Shown: positions 33,537 through 39,990 of the stretch, piece after piece
How the letters are laid out: each line of letters begins with the position of its first letter
How positions within the stretch are numbered: the stretch's first letter is position 1
Assembly: GCA_013375455.1 (NCBI GenBank)
Contig: JABXJT010000044.1
Location: 1-39,990, forward strand
Reading direction: 5' to 3'
Source of the DNA: Candidatus Helarchaeota archaeon
Lineage (GTDB): Archaea > Asgardarchaeota > Lokiarchaeia > Helarchaeales > HEL-GB-A
Length of the DNA stretch: 39,990 nucleotides
Notes under the pieces: generated by a model
Told to the model about the DNA's origin: nothing
The model's database searches: none
The model's input: only the letters and a program-made list of their open reading frames with translations
Translations under genes and position numbers: made by a program

Positions 33537-34085
33537 TCATTCATCACACGTGAAGTCGGTTATCCACATTTCCATTAAAATTTCATCATAGAATGTGCCG
33601 TCTAGTTTATATTGCCGCTCTCGGTACCCCACTTTTTGAAATCCCAATTGCTGATAAAGGTTAAGAGCGCGAAGATTAGTATGAAAACAGCTCAGACAAA
33701 CCTTCTCGAATTTATTTTCACTCGCTACGGCTATGGCTTCTTGAATGAGGATTCTTCCGAGTCCAAGATTGCGAAAGTCAGGTGAAACAATAATTCCTAA
33801 TTCCCCCACGTGATCTGCTGCATCCCACCCAGTATGTTCAATCATGCACTGTCCGACAACTTTTCCATCGATTTCTGATACGACGATTATGTTATTCTCA
33901 TCTCTTTGACGGTAATACCAATTATCTTTTTCAAATCTGGAAGTAACCGGATTTACCACGGGGATATAAACTTTCTCTTGAACAATCACATTGAATATCT
34001 TCCAAATATCATCTAAATCTTCTTTAGAAAGGTAACGAATAACTGTTGAAGTCCCATCCTTTAGTGTTTTTGTTTTTGGAAGCAC
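33537..34085 (-). CDS. GNAT-family N-acetyltransferase
   Basis: A 182-residue acetyl-CoA-dependent acyltransferase of the GNAT fold. The acetyl-CoA pyrophosphate loop is in DFRNLGLGRIL (motif A, R/Q-x-x-G-x-G/A), followed by NLRALNLYQQLGF, the classic motif B. The N-terminal part (LSKEDLDDIWKIF) matches GNAT strand-helix 1. The substrate may be a small molecule or a protein amino group. Translation starts at GTG 34085 with GAGG just upstream. The gene points the same way as RNA polymerase subunit K, about 150 nt downstream of it. Confidence 0.85.
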   Translation of the reverse strand: MLPKTKTLKDGTSTVIRYLSKEDLDDIWKIFNVIVQEKVYIPVVNPVTSRFEKDNWYYRQRDENNIIVVSEIDGKVVGQCMIEHTGWDAADHVGELGIIVSPDFRNLGLGRILIQEAIAVASENKFEKVCLSCFHTNLRALNLYQQLGFQKVGYRERQYKLDGTFYDEILMEMWITDFTCDE

Positions 34086-34236
34086 AAATCCTCACTCGCT
34101 AATAACCTCTTAAAAAGTATTAAAAAAGGTTACCTAATTAGTGAGTTCTCCTAAAACCAAAAGAAATACAGAACTTTTACATGATGTTTCATGAGTAAAT
34201 AAAATCTTAGAATATTCCTAACGTAGTTAAAGAGAA

Positions 34237-34731
34237 TTAATCATTTTCAAGCAATTGATGGAGAGGAACATCAATAATTTCACCATCAGGAAAGATCCGC
34301 CGGATGGTAAGGGGTAATATTCCTTCTTCTAATTCTTTCTCAGCTACTTCTACTGGATTTCCAAGCTTTTCAAGTGATTCTATTAGAATTGGTGCCCCCA
34401 TTGATATTTGTAATGCCCTAGCTCCAATTATTCGCGATTTTTCGTATTTCGTTAGATGATCTGGCCAAATCTTAGGGATGGGTATAAATCCATGTAATAC
34501 TTTCTCTTTCATCTCAATGGCTGTCTTTTTTTTCACTTTAACTGTTTCGGCTTCTTCTGGAACTTCTTCAGATACTTCGCTCTTCTTTATAATTTTCTTT
34601 ACAGCTTTTTTCTTCTTTGCTTTTTTCTTTACGGCTTTCTTTTTTGTCTTTTTCTTTACTGGTGCCTTTTTTGCCGCAGCCTTTTTAGTTGCTGCTTTCT
34701 TTTTTGTAGTTTTCCTTTTTTTTCTTGGCAA
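34237..34731 (-). CDS. rpoK: DNA-directed RNA polymerase subunit K (Rpb6) with lysine-rich N-terminal extension
   Basis: The C-terminal part (about residues 92-164) is archaeal RpoK/Rpb6: LTKYEKSRIIGARALQISMGAP and EKELEEGILPLTIRR are the core motifs that bind the RNA polymerase clamp. Most archaeal RpoK proteins are only about 55-100 residues. Here the product is 164 residues because of a tail with 27 lysines in its first 50 residues, KK-A/T-rich like histone H1 tails, then an acidic stretch (SEEVPEEAE). The start is TTG 34731 with GGTG seven bases upstream. The tail is in frame without stops and fits the codon style of the gene. It might bind DNA or RNA near the polymerase. Confidence 0.9.
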   Translation of the reverse strand: MPRKKRKTTKKKAATKKAAAKKAPVKKKTKKKAVKKKAKKKKAVKKIIKKSEVSEEVPEEAETVKVKKKTAIEMKEKVLHGFIPIPKIWPDHLTKYEKSRIIGARALQISMGAPILIESLEKLGNPVEVAEKELEEGILPLTIRRIFPDGEIIDVPLHQLLEND

Positions 34732-34963
34732 AATTTTACACCAGTTGATGCAATAAAATAAACTCTTTTGTTTGAAGATTCACTTAGGTAAAAGTAGACT
34801 TTTTATAAAGTAATATTCGGGTTTTTTAAATATTTTGTTTTAATTTGTAGTGGTAAGAGTGAATTAATTAACAAATTCGTGTTAAAGTTCAAAGTATGAA
34901 TTATGAAAACTTCATTATTTAAAAAAATTGTGAAGAAATCCCCTAATAATTTAGTGAATAACA
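34732..34963. promoter_or_regulatory. Divergent promoter region between rpoK and glycogen synthase
   Basis: This 232-nt AT-rich gap separates two divergent genes. TTATTTAAAA near 34914 is a plausible TATA box for the rightward gene, and TTTAAATA near 34825-34832 for either direction. No strong inverted repeat or ribosome site besides those of the two genes is seen. Assignments are by consensus only. Confidence 0.3.
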
Positions 34964-36388
34964 ATGAACATCCTATTTGTTACATCAGAAATCGTCCCAT
35001 ACGTTAAAAAAGGGGGATTGGCTGATGTTTCGGGTGCCTTATCAAAAACTTTAGAAGCTATGGGGCACGAAATACGGGTTATCCTACCAAAGTACTCTAA
35101 AATAGAAACTAAGAAATTCGAAATAACACCCCTATCTATTAAATACAATATCGCCAATTTTGAATATGAGGCTGAAATCGAACAAACTGCCTATCCATCT
35201 TCCAAAATAATTGTTTATTTCATTAAATGCGATCATTTTTATGATCGCGATGAGATTTATGGGAACTATAAAGATAATGCCGAAAGATCTATCTTTTTCT
35301 CAAAATCAGTCCTTGAATTGTTAAAGTACGTTAATTGGAAACCTGATATAATTCATTGTAATGATTGGCAGACCGCCTTAATTCCGGCTCTGCTAAAAAA
35401 TCTTTATAACGAAGATCAACTTTATCAAAATATCCGAATTCTATTCACCATTCATAATTTGGGTTATCAAGGAATTTTTCCCAAAGAGAAATTCGTAAAA
35501 ACTGGCCTGGATGATAAATTATTTACCTCAGAAGGATTAGAAATTAGGGGAAAACTCAATTTAATGAAAGCTGGAATTATTTTTGCCGATATTTTGAATA
35601 CAGTTAGTATGAAATACGCATCAGAAATTCAAACGAAAGAGTTCGGATTCGGTCTCGAGGCCTTTCTGCAGAAAAGAAAACGAGATCTTTATGGTATTAT
35701 GAACGGAATTGATTATGATCTGTGGGATCCCAGAATCGATCAGTACATCTGGCATAAATATGATGAGAATTCGTTAGAAAAAAAGCGACTCAATAAAATA
35801 CAGTTACAAAAAGAGAGCAATTTACCGGAAAAAGATGTCCCCTTGATAGGAATAATTTCCCGATTAGTAGATCAAAAAGGATTTGACCTAATTGAAGAGA
35901 TTATTGACGAGCTGATGCAACTAGATTTACAGTTAATCTTACTTGGAACTGGACTCCCAAAATATCATAAATTATTTAAGGTTATTGGAAAAAAATATGC
36001 GGAAAAGACGGCAATTTATCTAAAATTTGATGACGTGCTAACCCATAAAATAGAAGCGGGGGCTGATTTCTTTCTAATGCCATCCTATTACGAACCTTGC
36101 GGGCTAAATCAGTTAATTAGCCTGCGGTACGGAACAATTCCCATCGTGCGCCACACTGGAGGGCTTGCAGACAGCATTTCTGATATTACTGATTCCGGTG
36201 TTGGTGTTGTCTTCCGTGATTATCAAAGTGAAGAACTCCTTCAAGCAGTTCAAAGAGCTTTGAATTTGTATCAAAAGGAAAGCCGAATGATGTCGATCAG
36301 GAAGCGAGGCATGCGGAAAGATTTTTCATGGGACTTATCAGCAGAGAAGTATGAGCAACTTTATCAGAAAGCTCTTCAGAAAAATTAA
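34964..36388 (+). CDS. glgA: Glycogen/starch synthase (GT5 family)
   Basis: The 474-residue glycosyltransferase elongates alpha-1,4-glucan from a nucleotide-glucose donor. The N-terminal KKGGLADVSGALSK is the donor-binding loop (KTGGL in bacteria), HNLGYQGIFP and IMNGIDYDLWDP are typical GT5 landmarks, and the C-terminal PSYYEPCGLNQL with RHTGGLADS contains the catalytic E-x7-E region. It is of the bacterial type. The donor (ADP- or UDP-glucose) is not evident from sequence. The downstream phosphohexomutase-like frame could begin inside its last codons, indicating one operon for glucan or sugar-phosphate metabolism. Confidence 0.93.
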   Translation: MNILFVTSEIVPYVKKGGLADVSGALSKTLEAMGHEIRVILPKYSKIETKKFEITPLSIKYNIANFEYEAEIEQTAYPSSKIIVYFIKCDHFYDRDEIYGNYKDNAERSIFFSKSVLELLKYVNWKPDIIHCNDWQTALIPALLKNLYNEDQLYQNIRILFTIHNLGYQGIFPKEKFVKTGLDDKLFTSEGLEIRGKLNLMKAGIIFADILNTVSMKYASEIQTKEFGFGLEAFLQKRKRDLYGIMNGIDYDLWDPRIDQYIWHKYDENSLEKKRLNKIQLQKESNLPEKDVPLIGIISRLVDQKGFDLIEEIIDELMQLDLQLILLGTGLPKYHKLFKVIGKKYAEKTAIYLKFDDVLTHKIEAGADFFLMPSYYEPCGLNQLISLRYGTIPIVRHTGGLADSISDITDSGVGVVFRDYQSEELLQAVQRALNLYQKESRMMSIRKRGMRKDFSWDLSAEKYEQLYQKALQKN

Positions 36389-36446
36389 AATTGGATACTT
36401 GTTTATCAAAATAGGAGAGAGGATTAAATCCAAAGTGGGTCGTTCG

Positions 36447-37826
36447 ATGAAATTTGAAGATCTCTTACCTGGTTCAAGAATTGTTGGAGAACCTAATGTA
36501 GAATTAACACCAGAGATTACAGCATCATTAGGAGCCGCATGGGGCACTTTCTTACAAAACCAGGGAACCGTTACTATGGCAAGGGACTATAGATCTGAGA
36601 CACGAATGCTTAAACGTGCTTTTGTTGCGGGCTTAATGAGTGCAGGATTAAATGTAATGGATCTTACTGCGGCACCTATTCCAGTATTACAATTCGCTAT
36701 TAGGCGCTTCGGCACGGTAGGCGGCGCGATGTTCACTTCTCATCATGCTCATCACAGCAATAAAATAGAGGTCAAATTATATGATCGAAGTGGGATCGAA
36801 TATGACACAAAAAAGTCCAAAAAATTGTTAGATATTTGCGAAAAAGATAAGGTGAAACGAAGTAAATCGGGTTCAATTGGGAATTTAATTCATACTATAG
36901 AAATTAATGAATTATATGAACGTGCAATCATGCAATTTGTTGATACTGCAGCATTTGAGGAGTTAAACTCGAGTATCGTCGTTGATTGCTCAAATGGACC
37001 AATTGGCTCGATAATTCCATCGCTCTTAAGTCGGGTAGGGATAGAAGAAATCGCATTAAATTCTCATGCACCAACAATCTTAAAGAGCTTACCGACTTTA
37101 AATTCACTCAGCAAATTATCAAAAGTAATCGTTTCAACTGACGCCAGTTTTGGTGTTTGTTTTGATGCGGATGGGTCCCGCGCCATTTTTTTCGATGAAA
37201 GGGGAGACTACATTCCCTCAGACCTCTTATTAACCCTTTTCGTCAATGAGCAGATAAAGAAAGGTGCTAAGATCTTTATCACAACGGAAACCACAACCAC
37301 CATCCTCGAAGAAATAATCGATGATGTTCCCAACGGAAAACTCGTTCGTGTTAAAAATATTCCTGGACAAGTAGCGGGTACCATTCGAACCCGCCGGGCA
37401 GATTTCGGTGGAAGTGATACTGGGAAATTGAGATTTCCTGAGTACGCTTTCTTCTCTGACACGGCTCTGGCCACCCTTAAACTCCTAGAAATCATTACAA
37501 AAAGTGGGAAAACTCTAACTGAACTACTCGCTGATGTTCCTCAAACAATAAAATCTCACGATGAAATCTCAACCTCCGAAGAAAAATTTCAGAAATTTCA
37601 TGAAATTCTGGAAAAAAATCTTAGCGATCTCAAGATAATCGATACTATGATTGGATTAAAGATCTTTTTTGGACCTGAATTAGGGTGGATTCATGTTGTC
37701 CCATCATTTCATGAGAATAAACTTCTTCTTAGTGGTGAAATCAAAAATCCTGCAAAGGGTCCGGAACTATTCAAAACAATCGGATATGCCCTGGAAGGAA
37801 AACTCAAGCAACCCATTTTAAAATAA
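36447..37826 (+). CDS. Alpha-D-phosphohexomutase superfamily protein with degenerate active-site loops
   Basis: The protein (459 residues from ATG 36447; GTG 36435 has AGGAGAGAGG 12 bases upstream, and 36351 is also open) has the four-domain layout of phosphoglucomutase/phosphomannomutase. The phosphoserine loop is FTSHHAHHSNK instead of TASHNP; with a one-residue gap the Ser still aligns. The metal loop is DADGSR, so the third Asp of DGDGDR is Ser. The sugar loop is GGSDTGK instead of GGExSGH. The phosphate loop RPSGTEPK is VPSFHENK. With all four loops altered, normal hexose-phosphate mutase activity is doubtful. It follows glycogen synthase, so a regulatory or modified-substrate role in glucan metabolism is possible. 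Confidence 0.8.
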   Translation: MKFEDLLPGSRIVGEPNVELTPEITASLGAAWGTFLQNQGTVTMARDYRSETRMLKRAFVAGLMSAGLNVMDLTAAPIPVLQFAIRRFGTVGGAMFTSHHAHHSNKIEVKLYDRSGIEYDTKKSKKLLDICEKDKVKRSKSGSIGNLIHTIEINELYERAIMQFVDTAAFEELNSSIVVDCSNGPIGSIIPSLLSRVGIEEIALNSHAPTILKSLPTLNSLSKLSKVIVSTDASFGVCFDADGSRAIFFDERGDYIPSDLLLTLFVNEQIKKGAKIFITTETTTTILEEIIDDVPNGKLVRVKNIPGQVAGTIRTRRADFGGSDTGKLRFPEYAFFSDTALATLKLLEIITKSGKTLTELLADVPQTIKSHDEISTSEEKFQKFHEILEKNLSDLKIIDTMIGLKIFFGPELGWIHVVPSFHENKLLLSGEIKNPAKGPELFKTIGYALEGKLKQPILK

Positions 37827-37869
37827 AAATTAATATATTTTTCAAATGATGAAAAGGATTCCGGGAAAC

Positions 37870-39297
37870 ATGATGGTCGAAGAATCATATCATGTCATAA
37901 TTGTTGGTGGTGGTGCCGCAGGAACAGCTTGTGCCGCACTATTATCAACGTGGGGATTGAAGGTCCTCCTCTTAGAAAAAAATAGACACTTAGGGGGGAG
38001 AGCTTCAACATTACAATTGGGGAGTGGATTTAATATCGATTCAGGTGTCCATGGCATCCCCTACTACGATTTAGGATCACTCAAACTCATTGAAAAAGAG
38101 CTCAAAATTCACATCGACCTAATCGATTATGATCCTCTCCTTGCTTTCTATGATGCTGACGAAGAAATCTGCGTGGAAGTTTCTAATTTCAGCAATGAAG
38201 GGTTGAAGGAAGTGGATCGCATCTGGGGCAAGGGAAGATTCATCAAAGTGCTGGATTATTTACGAAAAGCAACAAAGGAAGATGCAAATAAATTAGATAG
38301 CACGTCCGTGCAAGATTTTTTTGGTCAATTTTCGGGATATATGCAATTTCAACAATTAATAACGGCAATCAATGGAATGATTACCATCAGGCCCGAACTT
38401 GGATCTGCCGGCGAATTCGTGCGAAGCTTTTCAAAATTGTTTTCGTCCAAAAGACCGATTACCTATCCACGGCTTAATGGGATTCAATCAATATCCGAAT
38501 TGATGGCCGATATCTGCAAGGAGAATGGTGGCGAAGTTTTCACTTCAGCCAAAGTCACTGAAATCCTGGTTGCCCATGGAAAAGTTAAAGGGATTCAGGT
38601 TGATTTATTCGATGCTGAAGGGAATAAAAAAACCTCTGAAATAAAGGCAGAATCTGTGATTGTCACGATCCCTCTTCAATTTCTGTTCGAGATTATCTCA
38701 AGCGAATTTTTCCAAGAATCCTTGATAAATAAAATTAAATCCTTGAAAGATAAACAATCTTGCGCTCAAGGAATCGGGCTCGCATTCAAGGAGCAATTAT
38801 TAGATGATTTTCCTTGGAATCCAAAATGTTGGGGTGCAATCGTGTTTCAGCCCGGCAAGAGACCAAGATACCTATCGGTCCCATCTGCACTTGTTGAAGG
38901 CCTGGCTCCTCCAGGGGAGCATTACATGTTTTACGGAGTAGTCGCCACTCCCGATGAAATTCAGGACAAAAAAGGGACTAAAGCGAGGTTAAAAACATTA
39001 ATAACAGAATTGAATGCCCTCTTTCCTCGGCTTAAGGAATTCAAAGGCTGGCACTTTAGTGGGTCTAGTGAGATGGTTCTCGGTACAGCGAAACGAGTAG
39101 GAATGACTGGCGAATTTAAACCCGCAAATATGTCTCAAGATGTTGAAGGGCTTTTTTTTGCAGGTGACACGGCAGAGGGCAACGGCCCAGGGTTGGAATG
39201 CACGTACGACAGCGCCCTAAAATGTGCTAAGAAAGTCCTTGAATGGCATGAACAAATAAGAAAAGAGAAAGAGAAAAAAAGGAAAAATAGAGATTAA
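37870..39297 (+). CDS. Phytoene desaturase-like FAD-dependent oxidoreductase (second copy)
   Basis: The 475-residue protein has an N-terminal VIIVGGGAAGTACAALLS dinucleotide fold, LEKNRHLGGRAST, and a C-terminal LFFAGDTAEGNGPGLECTYDSA flavin segment, placing it in the COG1233 amine oxidase/desaturase/isomerase group. ATG 37870 (MVEES preceded by one Met) follows AAAAGGA by 11 bases; ATG 37846 is upstream but has no ribosome site. It ends in a lysine-rich tail (EKEKKRKNRD). It lies 43 nt after the mutase-like gene. Substrate unknown; oxidation or saturation of isoprenoid chains would be one possibility given the isoprenoid operon elsewhere in the window. Confidence 0.8.
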   Translation: MMVEESYHVIIVGGGAAGTACAALLSTWGLKVLLLEKNRHLGGRASTLQLGSGFNIDSGVHGIPYYDLGSLKLIEKELKIHIDLIDYDPLLAFYDADEEICVEVSNFSNEGLKEVDRIWGKGRFIKVLDYLRKATKEDANKLDSTSVQDFFGQFSGYMQFQQLITAINGMITIRPELGSAGEFVRSFSKLFSSKRPITYPRLNGIQSISELMADICKENGGEVFTSAKVTEILVAHGKVKGIQVDLFDAEGNKKTSEIKAESVIVTIPLQFLFEIISSEFFQESLINKIKSLKDKQSCAQGIGLAFKEQLLDDFPWNPKCWGAIVFQPGKRPRYLSVPSALVEGLAPPGEHYMFYGVVATPDEIQDKKGTKARLKTLITELNALFPRLKEFKGWHFSGSSEMVLGTAKRVGMTGEFKPANMSQDVEGLFFAGDTAEGNGPGLECTYDSALKCAKKVLEWHEQIRKEKEKKRKNRD

Positions 39298-39299
39298 AG

Positions 39300-39476
39300 T
39301 TAGTAAAGTTGAGAACAAGAATCGAAGCAATCACAAGCTATGCAGTCAAAACGTGATTTTCTGAATGTCTTACCATCTTGATAACACTCAGGAGGTGCCG
39401 TTACTAAAATTGGCTGCGGTCTCATTAAATTGTTCAAAATTTCATCGACATTTGTGTTTTCTTTCGCACTAACCAT
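39300..39476 (-). CDS. Small cysteine-rich protein, 58 residues
   Basis: ATG 39476 is supported by GAGGTG six bases upstream, one of the better ribosome sites in the window. The product ends in a cluster CIACDCFDSC plus an earlier Cys in PPECYQDG, enough for a small metal site. The N-terminal half is a charged helix (NTNVDEILNNLMR). A palindrome sits just upstream. No family is recognised; the size is that of a regulatory or redox peptide. It converges with the flavoprotein gene, two bases away. Confidence 0.55.
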   Translation of the reverse strand: MVSAKENTNVDEILNNLMRPQPILVTAPPECYQDGKTFRKSRFDCIACDCFDSCSQLY

Positions 39477-39492
39477 ATGACGCACCTCGAAT

Positions 39493-39504
39493 ATACATAT
39501 GTAT
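39493..39504 (-). promoter_or_regulatory. 12-bp perfect palindrome upstream of the Cys-rich gene
   Basis: ATACATATGTAT is a perfect palindrome 16 bases before the predicted ATG of the small gene. It lies where a repressor dimer could cover the transcription start. The element is AT-only except for the central C and G. Confidence 0.4.
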
Positions 39505-39597
39505 GTAGTACATTCTATTTGGGTTTTGTTTTTATGTTATCTAGAAAACATAAAAAAATCACATTTTTTTTTGTTTTTTTTCTATTATACTTAAATT

Positions 39598-39990
39598 TTA
39601 ACTCACCTCTACCGACATAAATACTTTTTCACAAAAGTTTTTAAAATCGGTGTCCCACTCCCTTACTTTTTGCTTAGAAAGAAATCTCTGGGTCGCATTT
39701 TTCCGTTCAGCCTTCAATTTGCGAGAGCATTCATTATAATCTACCTGATCCAGGAGAGTCATTATTTCGTTTATAGTCAAGGACGATTCGATAAACATAA
39801 TATATTTCCCAAATAGCTTAAAGGTCCTATTCCCTTGTTTGACTCCACTTGTCCGTCTTAGCCATGTCTTTTTCTCATTGAAGAGCTGTTCCAGTGAATT
39901 ATTCGTTCTGGGTAATAGGGGCATGGACTTGAATTTAAATAGCTTGTTTTTCCAGGATTTCAGGGTTTTTAATAAGGTCTCGTATCCTTC
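39598..39990 (-). CDS. Transposase-like protein, C-terminal part, cut by window edge
   Basis: The frame is open to the right edge of the window, so the listed start is not the true one; an ATG at 39924 is internal. The visible 130 residues include PRTNNSLEQLFNEKK, WLRRTSGVKQG and a C-terminal basic helix. The TNN-x-LE-x-x-F/N pattern with a following RRxxG is common near the catalytic end of DDE transposases. The region is slightly AT-rich and next to genes of normal type. Whether the element is intact cannot be seen from here; no terminal repeat was identified in the flank 39487-39597. Confidence 0.6.
   Translation of the reverse strand, partial: EGYETLLKTLKSWKNKLFKFKSMPLLPRTNNSLEQLFNEKKTWLRRTSGVKQGNRTFKLFGKYIMFIESSLTINEIMTLLDQVDYNECSRKLKAERKNATQRFLSKQKVREWDTDFKNFCEKVFMSVEVS

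Noticed and set aside
34478..34756. Phe/Ala-rich hydrophobic frame opposite rpoK
   Set aside because: It is the mirror of the lysine-rich tail codons; the repeated FFF pattern comes from AAA/AAG codons on the other strand.

Overview
The window looks like a chromosomal segment of an archaeon, most probably an Asgard (Lokiarchaeia-like) lineage. The evidence is the archaeal RNA polymerase subunit K (Rpb6), form III RuBisCO beside an archaeal ribose-1,5-bisphosphate isomerase, the archaeal-type modified mevalonate pathway, archaeal TATA elements (TTTAAATA and similar), a bacterio-opsin-activator type HTH regulator, and B-box zinc-finger membrane proteins of a eukaryote-like kind. The DNA is AT-rich, genes are tightly packed and sometimes overlap, and TTG/GTG starts are common. 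The lineage call is inference from gene content; no rRNA or tRNA gene was recognised.

Layout. Positions 1-4170 hold the 3' tip of a plus-strand gene, a LivJ-like binding protein, and a minus-strand operon of an enoyl-CoA hydratase-family protein plus two SDR proteins. One SDR has lost its catalytic Tyr and Lys, recalling the BbsCD active/pseudoenzyme pair. Positions 4178-4968 carry no protein gene but hold a GC-rich, well-folding candidate structured RNA with its own TATA box, an upstream pair of 11-nt direct repeats and flanking inverted repeats. Positions 4969-9004 hold an amidohydrolase, a phytoene-desaturase-like flavoprotein, an HTH regulator and a membrane protein. Positions 9127-13176 encode a prenyl-FMN synthase (UbiX type), isopentenyl phosphate kinase, a UbiD-type decarboxylase and a fused aconitase-X dehydratase. 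Together these are the lower half of the archaeal mevalonate route from phosphomevalonate to isopentenyl diphosphate. Positions 13288-16452 hold a ferredoxin-domain protein with a DUF166-like protein, then two tandem B-box membrane paralogues.

Positions 16693-31526 form a central-carbon island: an isopropylmalate/isocitrate dehydrogenase-family enzyme, two membrane proteins, R15P isomerase and RuBisCO (nucleotide-ribose salvage), a homocitrate/isopropylmalate synthase-family enzyme, and a minus-strand operon of aconitase, both ATP-citrate lyase subunits and isocitrate dehydrogenase. The operon interconverts 2-oxoglutarate, isocitrate, citrate and acetyl-CoA plus oxaloacetate, so it could feed acetyl-CoA to the mevalonate pathway or work reductively.

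Positions 31799-39990 hold a SPASM-type radical SAM protein, a zinc-ribbon protein, a GNAT acetyltransferase, RNA polymerase subunit K with a very lysine-rich N-terminal tail, and a glycogen synthase followed by a phosphohexomutase-fold protein with degenerate active-site loops. A second phytoene-desaturase-like flavoprotein, a small Cys-rich protein behind a palindromic promoter element, and a transposase-like fragment cut by the window edge complete it.

The most notable signals are the structured RNA locus, the active/inactive SDR pair, the degenerate phosphohexomutase, the basic tail on RpoK, the fused phosphomevalonate dehydratase in a compact operon, and an atypical citrate/homocitrate-synthase-like enzyme beside the ATP-citrate lyase operon.
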